64,000 bases of DNA from Sweltsa coloradensis (taxonomy: Eukaryota > Arthropoda > Insecta > Plecoptera > Chloroperlidae). Both the position numbers and the translations under genes were made by a program. Under the pieces are notes generated by a model, which worked only from the letters and a program-made list of their open reading frames with translations, made no database searches and was not told where the DNA came from. The DNA lies in the NCBI GenBank assembly GCA_024449915.1, contig JAMZAV010003100.1, positions 1 to 64,000 on the forward strand, written 5' to 3'. This document shows positions 34,451 through 46,943 of this stretch, in pieces (position 1 is the first letter of the stretch; each line of letters opens with the position of its first letter).

Positions 34451-34900
34451 TAGCGTGGACCGGACCTAAGATACCAACCAAAAAACCGTTTTGAGTGCGG
34501 CAGGTTTGCTGCCTACGATCGTGTGTCCGGTTTTACAGAGAATGTCTGAGTAGAGATCGGCACCAATGAGGAAATCAATGGGCCCTGGTACATTGAAGCG
34601 ATCGTCAGCGAGGTCAAGGTCATGATAGCGCTCTATGACGTCAGTGGACACGGAGGATGTAGGCAAATTGCCGGCAATAGTTGAGAGAACGTGTGCATTG
34701 ACATGCATAGAGGGTTTTCCCAGAGAGCCGAGAAGCTAAACTGCATTGCACAATACCATGCACTCGAGTATTAGTTGTCCGACACCTGACAGTTGGGCGG
34801 TGGCTGGACTGACTTTCAAGCCCCCCAAACGTTTGCACTAACGACTTAGTGATAGCAGAGTTTGTGACCCGGAGTCAACAACCGCGCGAAAGGGTTGCAT
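34451..34900 (-). pseudogene. BEL/Pao aspartic protease region (broken)
   Basis: Minus frames include DSGS near 34870 (catalytic DSG), TFGGLESQ, and downstream DFLIGADLYSDI with VFG just before the RT. This is the layout of BEL/Pao proteases. At least two frameshifts. Confidence 0.7.
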
Positions 34901-36340
34901 GATCCCGTGCGCGTCCCCTAATGAGTGCGCGGGAAAGGTGGCCTAGTATGACAGTTTGAGAGTGGGGCTCGAAGCCTGGACTTGACATGACAGAGTCTGG
35001 GGCGCTGAAGGACCTTGCTCGGTGACAGGAGTAAACGTCAGCGAAAAGACGGAGCGGATTCAGAATGAACATAGAATGATGTTTAGAGCTTTGACACACA
35101 GAACATGATTTCGTGGAAGGTGCATTGGGACGCAAATGTGCACCCATACAATTAAAACAGCGTTTTAAATTGGCGCAGCGTGTCATAACGTTGGTCTATG
35201 GTTAAACCACGGAAAACATTGCACTGGTACAATGTATGAGAAGCCTTACAAAACCGGACAAGCGGACACAGTTGAATGAGAATGATTACGAGATGAGTTA
35301 CTGGGTTACTCGCTGCACACTGTTGTTCGAGGCAGGTGACGACACTAACAAGGGGTTGATTTGCCCTTTGAAGGGAGAGAAACTTTTGACGGTAGTAACA
35401 GAACTTTTCCCGACAGCACATAACTCCATCGTTCTAGATTGGTCTTCGAGAAAATCGATTAGCGATTTGTACTCGGGGGTTGAATTAGATGTTTGTCTGT
35501 TTCAAAAACCTTGCGAGATGACGCATCGAGATTTAGTAATGCCAAACATAACAAAAGAAATCACCTAAATCGGGAATATTCAGAGCTTTCAGAGATTCGA
35601 CAGAGTTGCGATGTGTTTTTAGAAACGCTTGAAGACCGTCATAGGTGACGTTTTTAGAGGAACAAAATCTAAAATTTTGTGGACATACAAATCCCTAGTA
35701 ATCGCTGGGTTTTGATAACGAGAGATGAGAGTGTTCAGAGCGAGGGGGTAATTTTTCTTCAGTTATTTGAAACTCTGAGATGAGGGCCAACGGAGTTTCA
35801 GACAATGAAGTTGTAAATATGTAACTTTTGAACATTACTTAATGATTTATTATCATCGATCAGAGATTTGAAAAAGGAATAGAATTCGGGCCATTTGCAA
35901 ATGTCTCCTTTTGAACTTGGGAAGATCTATGACTGGCAATGCAAGAGATGGTTGAACTGAGGCGGTCAGAGGACCCCGGTTGAGTTCAAACCCGGGCGCT
36001 GATTTAATTTATCAACCGTAGTATAACCCAAACTTACAAGCAAAGAAAAGCGTTTCAAACTGTCTTGAACTTTGTCTATTTCGATCGATTTAGCGGAAGA
36101 ACTACTTGGGGTGTTGAGTTCGGCAATAGACATTTGGATTTCGCGGAACTCAGATTCCAAATTTAGACAAATATCAAAACGGGGCCTAAATGCCTCAACT
36201 TGATCGGGTTTTATTTTTTCGAACGCATTGTACGTTCGCTTTAACGGACGCGAATATAAACTCGCGGGCGAGCAACTAACTTTTTCTGCTGAGCTTGCAA
36301 CTCTTCCATGATGAACGGAGATTACAAGTATCAACAATAA
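34901..36340 (-). pseudogene. BEL/Pao gag (broken)
   Basis: N-terminal part 36337-35966 (start MLILVISVHHGR) contains a helical FREIQMSIAEL stretch. Then ANGPNSIPF/FYSFFKSL-like sequence in shifted frames (35930-35850) corresponds to the conserved BEL gag core. Two zinc-knuckle-like clusters lie at 35310-35190 (CKASHTLYQC) and 35160-35060 (CFNCMGAHLRPN, SCSVCQSSKHH). The protein would package element RNA. Confidence 0.7.
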
Positions 36341-36528
36341 GAGGAAAAAAACGTAAGAGACAATTACACTTTAATAGCGCAATCAAAAGAACAAACACGG
36401 AGAGCGGAAAACTACAACACTCAACACCGTGTGTGTAGTGCGATGACCAACAAGGACTAACCTTGAATGAGAAAATATTTGCGAAAAATGCGGAAAATCA
36501 CCGGAGCATCCGGTGCCGGAGGACCATG
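36341..36528 (-). other. BEL leader and primer-binding site region
   Basis: Immediately inside the 5' LTR the minus strand reads TGGTCCTCCGGCACCGG, a TGG-starting sequence where the tRNA primer would bind. I did not assign the tRNA. Confidence 0.5.
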
Positions 36529-36811
36529 TGTTCGAGCCGAGGTGCTCAACTCCGAGAATAATGGACTGTATATATTTTGATCTGAACTTACCCCGAATCT
36601 TGACTAGGCTGAAGGAGGGAGTGCAGAGGTAAGTACGATGGGCGAGATGGTAAGCCCACCGCGAGAGGGGAAACAGGGATAAAGAAGCTCGAGTTTGGAA
36701 TAGTAGTAGGAAATTAGAGAATGCCTGGAAGGCAAGTCGAAACAAGGACTGCAGCTCGGAAATCCGTCGTTGTATTCCAAGACGGACGCGGCAGGCGGCT
36801 ACACCCTTGTA
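36529..36811 (-). repeat. BEL/Pao 5' LTR, distal half
   Basis: Matches 30420-30705 of the 3' LTR with scattered indels. Breaks off in ACACCCTTGTA, where the inserted TIR element begins. Confidence 0.85.
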
Positions 36812-38081
36812 TACCCAGTAACACACAACACCACTCAGAGAGGTGTTTATTTTCGTCACTAAGCTCACAAAGACAGTCCCCCACATTGGGGAGCAAAATG
36901 TGAGATGAAGGGGACTGAATTAAATATTTCCCTGCAAAAATGCAACACTTTGAACCTCTCTATTAGCACACAGAGTTAACCCAATATGAGCAAATGTATT
37001 TCTGCTCTCAGAGTATTATCAGAACTGTCACTTTGCTACTACATTTTATCTACATCAAAAGTCCTCACGTCTGTGATGACTTTTAAGAGCTGTTTGTGAG
37101 CAGAATTTTTATTTGTTTATTTTGATGGAATTCCAAAATCACATTGTGTGAGGTTTGAGTCGGATTTAATAAGTACTTTTGGTATGATATTTATCCCAAC
37201 ACAATGGTTTTTATTTGTGAGCAATTATTTGGGCACATTGTTTCCTCCCAACACAACTCGGAACCTTACTTTAAGCTGAATTTAATAAAAATCAGAGAAG
37301 TACCTGAACTGGGCACTTTGATAACACTTTTTTTTTTTGCGTCAAAAGTCCCACACATCTGAGATGATTTTAAAAGCTGTTTGTGAGCAAACATTGATTT
37401 TTTTTATTTTTTTGTATTCGCTCACATTGTGTGGGGTTTGAGTAGGAAATTTTATATGTTCCTTTGTGATGATATTTATACTGCATCATCCATATATTGT
37501 ATATCCAAAATTCATATTTACTGTTAACAAATTATTAAGGATGTTAACGCAAATGTCTTCATTATCGGTTCAGGAAAAATAGTTTACTATTTTTGGTTTT
37601 AGGTTCGAACCGGTTTGATGATGCCCTGATTGGAATTGCACTAAAAAGAATCAATTCTGAAAGTAAAATACTCTAAATTAGTAAGAGATAACTGACACTA
37701 CTCAAAAATGGATTAATATTATCCTACGATAAATTCCCGCGAGCAGAGAGAGAAGATAGAGGAGCAAAATCTTTACAAAAAAAATTTTTAATTTTGTCGA
37801 ATATTAAAAAAAAAACAAGTGCGCAAAGTCAATAAAATTCCGAAATCCTCCTTTTAAATCCTAGAACCCAAAGTTGCCCAAATGTAACTTAATATATTTC
37901 TCCCCCCAAGAACACAATTTTTAGGGACAAATTTATTGCAATGTTAACTTAATAAAGTAGGTTCAATCACGAAAAATTTCCTCTCGTCAATATCGTCTAC
38001 TCATAAAACGAGTAAAAATCTCACACAAACATCGCAAAGACAGCTATTTATATATAGAGACAACATGCTCGCAGTGTCAGA

Positions 38082-38370
38082 ATGCAAGTGTTCTATCTCC
38101 ACTGTTTAGTTGTTAGTGCGAAATGCATGTGTTCTATTTTTAAAACGTCTGTTGAAGATTGCAATTTGCAACCGAATCAGAATGCAACTGTCTATCTCCA
38201 CTGTTTAGTTGTAGTGCGAAATGCATGTGTTCTATCTTTAAAGCGTCTGTTGAAGATTGCAACTGAATCAGAATGCAACTGTTCTATCTCCACTGTTTAG
38301 TTGTAGTACGAAATGCATGTGTTCTAACTCCAAAGCGTATGTTGAAGATTGAAACGGAAAACAATGCAAC
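38082..38370. repeat. 90-97 bp minisatellite
   Basis: Three units beginning TCTATCTCCACTGTTTAGTTG, each followed by GCGAAATGCATGTGTTCTA and a TGTTGAAGATTG box. The 72-codon plus frame across it is a repeat artefact. Confidence 0.85.
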
Positions 38371-39159
38371 AATGTTCTATCTCGAAACGAAATAATATAT
38401 CATCGTATATTTTGACCGCGGGCCGTTTTGAACATGGCGACTCCCACGATTTTGAGTGAAATGTAATGACGACTTGATCTTATAGAACAGACGATTAAAA
38501 GTTAGGTATAACACAAACTTTAAAACGTCTACGTTTTATTATTTTGTTTTTGTTAACTTAAGCCCTAAATGTTTACATGCACAGAAGTTTGTATTCGACT
38601 GTAGAGTTAGGGGACGTAGGCCGTATGCCCTCCCCTAGGCTTAGGACCTATGTACGTTGTCTGTTTGTCTGAAGTCTGAAGAATTCATTATGTGGGAACA
38701 TTTAACATGCCACCTGAAACTTAGATTCCTTCTAGCTCAAAACTATAGCATGTGAGATAGAACACTTTGCATTCTGACACTGCAGAGTTTTGCTAATACA
38801 TCAAATTCAAAGGTATTAATGTGTATTGTAATGGTGTCATTAATATGTATTAGTATTAGTATATATATTTTGGTAGGTGTTTTTATTTTCTGACTGTGGT
38901 TAATGTTCGTGTGTTTTTGTGTTTTTAGCTTTATCCTCCCGAGTCTTGGTTTTTATTAAGAATTAAGTATTAATTGCTGCTTCCATATATACATTGAGTA
39001 CTAAAAATAAATATTTCATAATTATTATCAAGTACTGAACAATACTATTAAAATACAATAATAATACACGTATTAATAAAGGTAGACCACAGAGCAAGTG
39101 CACAATGCCTACGATAGTTGCATGGATTTGCTGTTGTATCCTATATAGGTGGTTATTCT

Positions 39160-39250
39160 CGAACAACTTCAGCGTCTTCTGTGGCGCTACGGTCTAGGTG
39201 TTGGCTTTCAGATGCAGGGTTCCAGTCGGATCGAGTTCGAATCACCATGA
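39160..39250 (+). repeat. tRNA-derived repeat
   Basis: GTGGCGCTACGGTCTAGGTG followed by GGGTTCCAGTCGGATCGAG and GTTCGAATCACC (B-box-like). Sits inside the 2.9 kb TIR element. Confidence 0.4.
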
Positions 39251-39725
39251 AAAACTTGAAACTTTATAATTGTGTCAATTTAAAATATGTTGTAATCCAG
39301 TTACAGGTTATCGATCGATGTAGGAATAGAAAATAATAGTAAGATTGAGTAATTAATATTATATTTTAATGACTATTCGAATCTAATTTTTAGTGTTTCG
39401 TTTGCTTATTTGCTCCTAGAGCGCGTTACAGACGCGTGGATGTGTGCACTCTAAGAAGCATTCTGGTACAACTCGTGATAGCTCTTTGTGAGCACTCTAG
39501 TCAATCACCTGAGACAACTCGGGGAACACTTTCTGAGCACTCTGAGTCATTTACCTGATACAATTCTGGTAGCACTCTGTGAGCACTCTTGAGAGCTCTT
39601 TGGTATCGATTGGTGACCCATTTGACTTATCAGTTTCATTTTTAAAACTACTCGACGATACTTTCGAGGACAAGTTTAAGAGTTGTCACATTTAGCTCAC
39701 GGAAGCACTCGGTGTTTACTGGGTA

Positions 39726-40012
39726 CGTACAGTGATTGCAATGTCCGGAGAGCGGACACGTGCAATTGCGAGTGCGAGCGAGAAAAGTTGAGACGAAAAA
39801 CGAACTTTGCACTTCATCGAGTGAAGGCTAGAGGCGAACTGCATTGAAACAATACTTGCATAAGTCGAACGCGAGAGAACCAGGAAAGCGTCTGATAGGC
39901 AGAATTCAAACAGGTGATAACAATATGTGCAACTTATAAATACGAAACAAGAAATACCAATAGCTAAGAGAAATATAACTACCAACAATAGCGCCGGGAA
40001 TCGCGCGACACA
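39726..40012 (-). repeat. BEL/Pao 5' LTR, proximal half
   Basis: Matches 30722-31012 of the 3' LTR (ATTGCAATGTCCGG to TCGCGCGACACA). On the minus strand this is the start of the LTR, TGTGTCGCGCGA. Confidence 0.85.
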
Positions 40013-40020
40013 TAATAATA

Positions 40021-40697
40021 CTAGGAAAACGCTTAAAATCCCGCCGCGTTGTTGGATGAGCGTAATTGGTGCATTGACTGCCATGTGTTTATGAGGATTT
40101 TCTGTTGTTCTGTGACAAAATTATTACAAAGTCGAATAATTTTTTTAATTAAATTAAATTTAAATAAAAAATTGACTTTATTTTTTAATTTCTTTTATGA
40201 ATCGTAATTTTAAAAAAGGAAAAAATCATAAAATTGCGATATTCATAAGAAATAATTATTCGATTGCGCTCAATTTTACAAGAATATATTAATTCATAAA
40301 ATTAAGGTTCTGTGAAAAATTCATTACAATAGGATAAGCATGTAGGTGTTTATAAGTCAAAGACTTGTTTAAAAAAAGAAAAACATGTAAAATTTTCGAT
40401 TTTCATGAGAAATAATTTTTCGATTGCGCTCAAATTTCACACGATATCTTAATTCATAAAATAAAGGTTTTGTGAAAAAATCATTAAATCGAATTAAGCA
40501 TGTAGGTGTTATAAGCCGAAGAAATATTTTAAAAATTGAAAAAATTCGTAAAATGGCGATTTTCATGAAAATATTTTCCGATTGCGCTCAAAAACGTGGC
40601 AGTTCTAAGTCAGAAATTTCGAAGGTCTCCATAAAATTTCATCGCAATCGGAGTATCGGTTTTAGCCGGAATCGTGTTAACAAACACACAAAAATAC

Positions 40698-40732
<35 letters not shown>

Positions 40733-40809
40733 AAAAAAAAAACATTCCGGATTTTTTTTCTCCAGTGTAGTGAAATGGAATCTTCGCTTCGCTCGCTACG
40801 CTCATCCAA
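40021..40809 (-). mobile_element. HLE-A unit 13, full length
   Basis: CTAGGAAAACGCTTAAAATCC (hairpin partner present), modules, core, an expanded AAAG run (head T-run read inversely) and the 5' end CGCTCATCCAA. Lies 8 bp from the BEL LTR edge. Confidence 0.85.
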
Positions 40810-41549
40810 TAAAATAGTACTTTAACGCCGTAAAAAAAAATTTGTATTTGATAAAAAAAGTATAGGAAAAGGATGAATTAAAAAAATGCTACACTCATGG
40901 CACTACGCGGCACATTGTGTCACACTGCGAGCAAACGACGACTGAAATAGGGGTATTGATCCGCTATTGTTACTGACAATACTGTTACTGAATCTATATC
41001 ATAATTATAGAGAACCTGGATCTTATTTAATAAATTAGTTTGTCAACAAGCGCTGCGATCGACTTTTGTTTCGCGAATCACTGAAAACAGTCAATCAATG
41101 CAAGTTTGCATCATTACCCTTATTAGCAATAACATTGAACTCAGTACATAGTTATGGAGTACTACTGTACTTGGTTCGATCCCTAGCCATCGCAAATGTT
41201 TGCAACACTTTATTCTTATCACCCAACAACCTATCCCTCAAAGCGTCTTAGCAAAATAACTGACAAATTAATCCTGATCCTTTTACCGTATTATTTTGTA
41301 TTTCGTTTTCTTTTATCCATATTACATCTAGTGGTATCCATAGCACTCGTATCGATATTTTGAAAGTCAATGAAAAATGCGTGAAAGTTATTTGAATGAA
41401 AGGGGAACTTGAATGAAAAAGAAAATAAAAAGTTTTTTTTTGGACGGGACAAAAGCTCTATTATGGCTATTATGCAAATTTTGGGTCAATAAAAAAATTG
41501 TAAGTTCTAGGTGCAATACTTAATTTTAAGCTATGACTTTTTTCTCTTT
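40810..41549. other. Unassigned DNA with a degenerate MITE-like stretch
   Basis: Between about 41340 and 41470, TTTTGAAAGTCAATGAA, AAGTTTTTTTTTGGACGGGAC resembles one arm of the TTAA fold-back element at 50535-50832. No gene. Confidence 0.35.
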
Positions 41550-41725
41550 CAACACACCTTTGTCTCTGTACTGAGTATAAAGGGAAAATAATTTTCTGAA
41601 ATAATGTTCAATATGCAATATTGTTTGCCACATAGTACAAATAAGAGTTTTGAACCGGTGGACAAAAAAATCGTACATCAAACATTATTTCCCCATATAC
41701 TCAGTACGGAGACAAAAGTGTGTTG
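41550..41725. repeat. Short fold-back element
   Basis: CAACACACCTTTGTCTCTGT at the left is mirrored by ACGGAGACAAAAGTGTGTTG at the right, with about 42-bp arms and a roughly 90-bp loop. Confidence 0.75.
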
Positions 41726-42924
41726 AATTAATGTTTTATAACAAAGATTTGTTAAATTATTCAGTCTGTATATTATTATTGTTGTAGAATAAATTTATTT
41801 ACAATATGTTATTGTTGACAATTTATGGCACCCAGTTTTAGCATTGATGAGAGCATAATATATAAAATGTACATTAACAGTATGAAATGACATTAATCAA
41901 AATTGAAATACTAACTAAATTAAAATGAAATCAAATAGGAATACACATGGAAACAAAAAATAAAAATGAAAACATGCAATACAAGAAAGATACTACAAAT
42001 ACAAGAAAGCGTTTAGGGCTAACCTATTTATTTTTACCCAGTATTAAATTATTTTAAATATAAACATCTGATTATGCGATATGACAATTTTAACATAATC
42101 GGCCGTGTTTCATCCTTTGCTCAAGATCGATTAAAACCATTCCAATTGACCATCTACTGATTATGATACCCGAGACAATAGATCACAGAGGCGTGCAGAC
42201 TATGGTTCCGCAGCGCGAGCCGCGCCGGTGCCAAAGCCAGGGACTGCACCCACCCCCTGGCTTTGGGTGACCCACCCCCACTCACCTCTAGAGAAGGTGT
42301 GGGTGGGATAAACAAATATAACATGAACAGGTAATACAAGAGAATTGTTATTAGTTCTCACTTCACTACGTTTGCAAGCTAGATGTTATGGATGGTGTAT
42401 AGTTGTACAGCAATAATATCTCGGTAGTTATGTTTATAACTATCGCTCACTTTTTGTTTGGTACAATGTCGTGACAGCCTTTGTCCGCCTTGTCATCAGA
42501 ACATAGACGGTAGGATGTGACTGGAAAAGAGGTATCAGTAGTATAACATTACGGAGTGCGAGTTAGTCTATGAGGCAACTAATCGAAATAGTAGGCATTA
42601 GATTTGTTCGTTTACATACACTTTTGTGAAAGTGGCTGGGTCGTTCAGTGTATTACTCTGCACTGCAGAACCAGAGTTTATCATATTATACACATTAAAG
42701 ATAAACCTGTCGATGAAGGAATTTATCTCAATATTGGCTATATTTTTACGACAAATGTTTGTTGTTTTATTGTGTACAAAATATTTCTACTTTGGTTCTT
42801 ATATTTAAATTTGTGATACAAATAGGCTAATCATGTTGAACATAAATAATACTGGGTACATGAATGCGCAGCAATGGGATACAGCCTACAATTAGGCCCT
42901 ATTAAGGTTTATATTGAATTACAT
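41726..42924. other. Unassigned AT-rich DNA
   Basis: Short frames only. The GC-rich patch at 42190-42300 has no recognised function. Confidence 0.35.
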
Positions 42925-44323
42925 TTATTTAATCTTACTTTGTTGTATCTTATTCCATGGATAGTGAGCGATTGCTGCACTTGAGGGCATCACGGAGCCG
43001 TGTAGAAGGTACCATCTACGTGGTACTCGTCCGCTTCGGTAACGACATCGCGTACCATGTTCCATGTCGTCTTTAGCAAACACCATAGAAATAGAACCAT
43101 CGTCACCTACAAGGGTAGCCTTGTAGACTGGCTGGGTACCGGTACTCTAAATAGTAAATACGAATGTATTTATTTATTTAGTATTGAATTTAATGTGAAC
43201 GCGCAGGTTAATTTGGTTTTATCTTAAAATTAACGGTTTGGTGGAAATTTTCAGAATTGTAAGCCATATTTTGGATTTCCCCTTTTTTTCACGTGTTAAC
43301 ATCTATGCAAAATTTGGTTATATTACCAACCGTTCAGCAGAAATCATCAACACGTGAGTGTGAGTATTTGAGTTGGGCCAGCTCAGCGTCCCCACTCAAG
43401 TCTTATTCTTTCAAACACCCAGAGCTGGAACTTATGGTATTCTAGTTGCCCAGTTAAGTTTTGCCACTTATTCCATCGTTTTCATTCCCACAAGGTCTCG
43501 TTCTGCTTTCAGGGAAACACATGTTGCTAGATTGAATTGATTGTTATTCTGTTGGTGGTAACTGGTAAGGCTAATATAGGGCGACAAAGCCAACCTGTGC
43601 AACCTTCTGTAGATGACATAATAGGCAAAAATCACATCATAAAACACTAAAGAGAAAACGCAGTCAACACGTTTGTTAAATTTGCAACATAATAACATAA
43701 TAAGTTAAGTTAAAGCAAAATAAATTAAATAATGCATTAGAAAAAGTGGTTACAGTAGTACAAAATAACAGTGTAAGTAGTATGCTTACAGACAGATATT
43801 CAAGTTTTCGTGCGAGACGGTCCCGTGGAGCAAAGCAAATTGACAAGTTCTTGAGCAGGGGTTGAGAGACCTTACCCTTACAAAGAGACCAAATGTCTTG
43901 CGAGGTAGTTTAGCGCTCCAGACACTCATCGAGTGTCATTGAAACATGTCTGCGGTTTGCAGTCGTAGTCAGTCGTACGTGCAGACCACCCGCAACGAAC
44001 TATAGACCGACCATACTCCATTTGTCCTGGATTTCCCGTAAGAACTAAGATCCGTCTTTCCTCTTTATGAACACTGCTCATTTTGAGAAGCATATTGAAC
44101 ATTTGTAGGACCCGAGGTTGGCTGGACCGGAGGCCTTGACCAAGCCGTTCAGGTACCTACACGAACTTAACATATGAACTTACTCGCATCATAGGGCGCA
44201 GCAAATCCGTGCGTCGCCTACCTTCACGTACACGGTGCTCTGGCCGCTGTCAGAGATTATGTCTGCGGTATACAGTTGAAGCAACGAGAAAATTAATCCA
44301 CAGGCTTCGGTAGCAGTAGGCAT
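42925..44323 (-). CDS. Candidate small gene, 2 exons (low confidence)
   Basis: I do not recognise a family. Minus strand: an ATG at 44323 opens 34 codons (MPTATEACGLIFSLLQLYTA start) ending in AAG|GTAGGC, a usable donor at 44221. A same-phase acceptor GTGTAG at 44157 leads to 76 codons ending with TGA at 43926 (VPERLGQGL start). Alternatively an acceptor TTTAG at 43147, also same phase, leads to 73 codons (TQPVYKATLVGDDGSISMV near the start) ending at 42925. A TATA box lies upstream. Intron 1 would be only 65 bp in the first model. The N-terminus is mildly hydrophobic (GLIFSLLQLY). Open length alone is weak evidence; the locus could be non-coding. Confidence 0.25.
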
Positions 44324-44388
44324 CTGGTGTTTTCGAGAACACACACGCACTTCACAGTGATGATGCGAGCAGTATGACCGTGAAACAG

Positions 44389-44396
44389 TTTATATA
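44389..44396 (-). promoter_or_regulatory. TATA-box candidate
   Basis: TATATAAA on the minus strand, about 66 bp before the candidate ATG at 44323, with a TCATCACTG initiator-like sequence about 30 bp downstream. Supports, but does not prove, a promoter. Confidence 0.35.
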
Positions 44397-44456
44397 ATCA
44401 GGTCAAAACAATAAACACTCCAGAAAACACATAACCCTTGCAAAACAGGAATTACA

Positions 44457-44500
44457 AAATCCAACTCCAACCAGGGATTGAATCCAGGTTTCCTGCTTGC
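44457..44500 (-). repeat. tRNA-like repeat fragment
   Basis: Minus strand GGATTCAATCCC (B-box-like), then TGGTTGGAGTTGGATTTTGT. An inverted GGGGTTGGATTTTGGTAG with TTTCTGGATTG appears at 44618-44647, as in the inverted border pair at 26806-26910. Confidence 0.4.
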
Positions 44501-44706
44501 TATATATATTTTACAAGTTACAATGCACAAACATTATTCAAAAGTGAGTAGATTAAGATTGACGATCCCATTGTAAGATGTTTGCCCAGTTGGTGGGAGA
44601 AAGAGTTCAATCCACAGTCGGGGTTGGATTTTGGTAGTTTCTGGATTGTACACTACCCTACTATGTAAGTACATGTATACCTAACGATCAATGCTTGACT
44701 GTTTTT

Positions 44707-45012
44707 TAGAGTTGGGATTCGATTATAAATTCGTAATCGATGTCAAACCAATAATTTTGACATCACATCGAAAAAAATTGAACATCAAAATTCTTAAACA
44801 TCAGAATTAAAAAAATGGGGAAATTTATTTTTGATTTTTTTACTGTAAAAAATAGGTAATGTAATGATGCAAAAAGTAAAATATATAGTTTTTAGGTTTA
44901 CATAGTTCAAAATTGATTTTCCTTTATTTTTATTTTAATTTTAAAGAAGGCAAATCAATTTTGCTTTGACATCAATGTTGAATCGAATAATCGATGTCAA
45001 GTCCCAACCCTA
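44707..45012. mobile_element. MITE, hAT-like
   Basis: TIRs TAGAGTTGGG and CCCAACCCTA; next to both ends are related blocks with ATCGATGTCAA. Flanks CTGTTTTT and CTGCTTTT are an imperfect 8-bp direct repeat (7/8), as expected of hAT. Interior AT-rich, non-coding. Confidence 0.65.
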
Positions 45013-45020
45013 CTGCTTTT

Positions 45021-45718
45021 ACTAGCATTTACATTTTATTACAAAGAAATTAAGAAAGATAAAAAAGAAGTAATTTAGTAGATTTTTTATTTTATGATAT
45101 TCCTTTATTTGTTCTGAAAAATGTTGATGTGTGAGAGTTAACTTTTCACAATTAGAAATACAGTAACTTATCACTGTAGGGTTTGGGACGTGACGTGACT
45201 TTATTTGATAGGTGCACTCACACACACACATAGTACACTTCTGTAGGCCTACGTACACATTTTGAGTTTCATGTGCTAACAACACGTTGTTAACTGGCTT
45301 TACTAAAATCGGTACATACCGGTAATATAAAAAATATGTAAGAGATCAAATATGAGGGGAGGTCTTCAGTACCTACTCAAATATGAGATCACTATTAAAA
45401 TGCTGTAAAAAGATCGAGTATGTAATGACTAATGAGGGTACTAAAGTCACACATCAGAGGCAGCTAGCCTGTGGTTACATAGTCTCTTACACATAGTACA
45501 CAGGTCTACAGTATTGATGGCAAGGCAGTGCATCATGTATGGGCAGATCAGCACAATATGATATGAGGCTTTATGCATTGTCATTATACTAGCAGAGTAG
45601 GGTATTTTATTTTCAGAGGTGCGGTGCGGTAGACCGATGGCCACCGACACTGAATCTCGCAACACCCACACGACACTCAGTATAATGAACATGTGATCTG
45701 GACTTGACCAAACAAAGA
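45021..45718. other. Unassigned DNA
   Basis: Minus-strand frames at 45022-45285 and 45447-45797 have no recognised motif. Confidence 0.35.
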
Positions 45719-46038
45719 TTAAAGCCCCCTCAGACGATCGAGAAACTCGCCCGAGTTTATTACTAGGGTAATAAATGGCAGACAATGAAGGTAGCAATAA
45801 GTCAATAACGCTATCTATTGGTGTTCAGTTCACTGGTCATGTGTTCTGCTAGTGGGTTCAGATTGGCGCTCGCTTACTCTACTCACTAGGAAGTTGAACT
45901 AGTTGGACATATTTTGGGACTCGCGCGAGCCAAGGCGAGCTGGCTCTGCCGTCCGACAACGAGGCGGCGAGTCGAGTTCCATGTAAACTAATGTAAGCCT
46001 AGGCCTACTCCCAGAGAGATCGTCTGAAGCGGGCTTTA
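45719..46038. mobile_element. MITE with AAAGCCC ends
   Basis: Left AAAGCCCCCTCAGACGATC, right GATCGTCTGAAGCGGGCTTT (inverse with one indel). About 320 bp, non-coding. Target duplication not evident. Confidence 0.65.
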
Positions 46039-46943
46039 GCAAATAAATATATGTACGTAGGTAGGTAGTTCCCGTGTACTCATGTTAACAATCAAGAGTG
46101 TTCATGTTTAGTAAGATACAATACTATTATTATGGTACTTTATAGTTAATACAGTGTATAGTATACTGGTAGTACATGCATTCTCCCATCACTTCAACAC
46201 TGAGTAAAACATTTCAATGTTAATTACCATAAAATGGAGAATTAGCCATTTAAGAACAGGTATTGGGAGTTGTACGCCAGCAGACAGAAGTCAAAACTAG
46301 TTGAGGTATAAAAGTAAAACACTCCCACCTTGATAAGTATGTACTGTACATTCTGCATCTCCATCTACAAAGCAATGATTATGTAGTACTTATCTAACCG
46401 ATATTGGATGGAAACAGTCAAAATTATCTCTGTCTTACCCTGGATTTACTTCCTTCTATGGGCAAACACTACACACTACTTACCATATTTATCTGAAATA
46501 TGAATCTAAGGAAATAGTTTTTTTCATTTTAAAAAGCAAAATCTTGAGAATAGAAGGTAGCTACTGTAGTCTTAAATTGAAGGTCATTCAGTTTCAAGTA
46601 AATACAGTAGATCTACAGTACATCAGGTGTACGGATCACTTCTATAATCATCAAGCAACAGCATCACATAGACATTACTTGCTAAGGCCCACCAAGAAAC
46701 AACTTCATCTGATGTCATCCAAGAGGTTAGAGGCCCGTATTTACTTCTTCCGTTCACTGTTTTTTTAATGTATATTACGTACACAGAATGTTAATTCAGA
46801 AGAGTCGCAGGTTGACCTGGCTTTCAACAATCCACTTTGCAAGGAGTCCCTTTAATGTGGCTGATACTTGATAGGGTGTTGTGTTGTGCGTAGCCGACGT
46901 TATTTTTGATCCAACTACCAACGGAGACACAGCAATGAATCCA
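46039..46943. other. Unassigned DNA, probable RFC3 3' flank
   Basis: Downstream of the RFC3 exon on its strand; likely holds the 3' UTR. No poly(A) signal that I can single out. Confidence 0.4.

Larger units (their letters stand above)
36812..39725. mobile_element. 2.9 kb TIR element inserted in the BEL 5' LTR
   Basis: Left end TACCCAGTAACACAC; right end GTGTTTACTGGGTA, i.e. inverted ends of about 13 bp with one indel. It interrupts the LTR exactly where the 3' LTR is continuous. Contents: two tandem roughly 290-bp segments (37060-37500, with GCTGTTTGTGAGCA), a 90-97 bp minisatellite (38082-38370), a tRNA-like stretch near 39160-39250, and clustered GAGCACTCT motifs near the right end (39470-39600) that could be transposase-binding sites. 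No transposase ORF; non-autonomous. Target duplication not resolved. Confidence 0.75.
30420..40012 (-). mobile_element. BEL/Pao LTR retrotransposon, decayed, with internal insertion
   Basis: Whole element on the minus strand: 5' LTR at 40012-36529 (split by a 2.9 kb insertion), gag, aspartic protease, reverse transcriptase/RNase H, integrase, polypurine-like AGGTGGCGG beside the 3' LTR, 3' LTR at 31012-30420. Domain order and the YIDD-VVAGAND RT motif identify BEL/Pao. Every ORF is interrupted by small indels. Target duplication not clear, partly because an HLE-A copy sits beside the 5' LTR. Confidence 0.9.
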
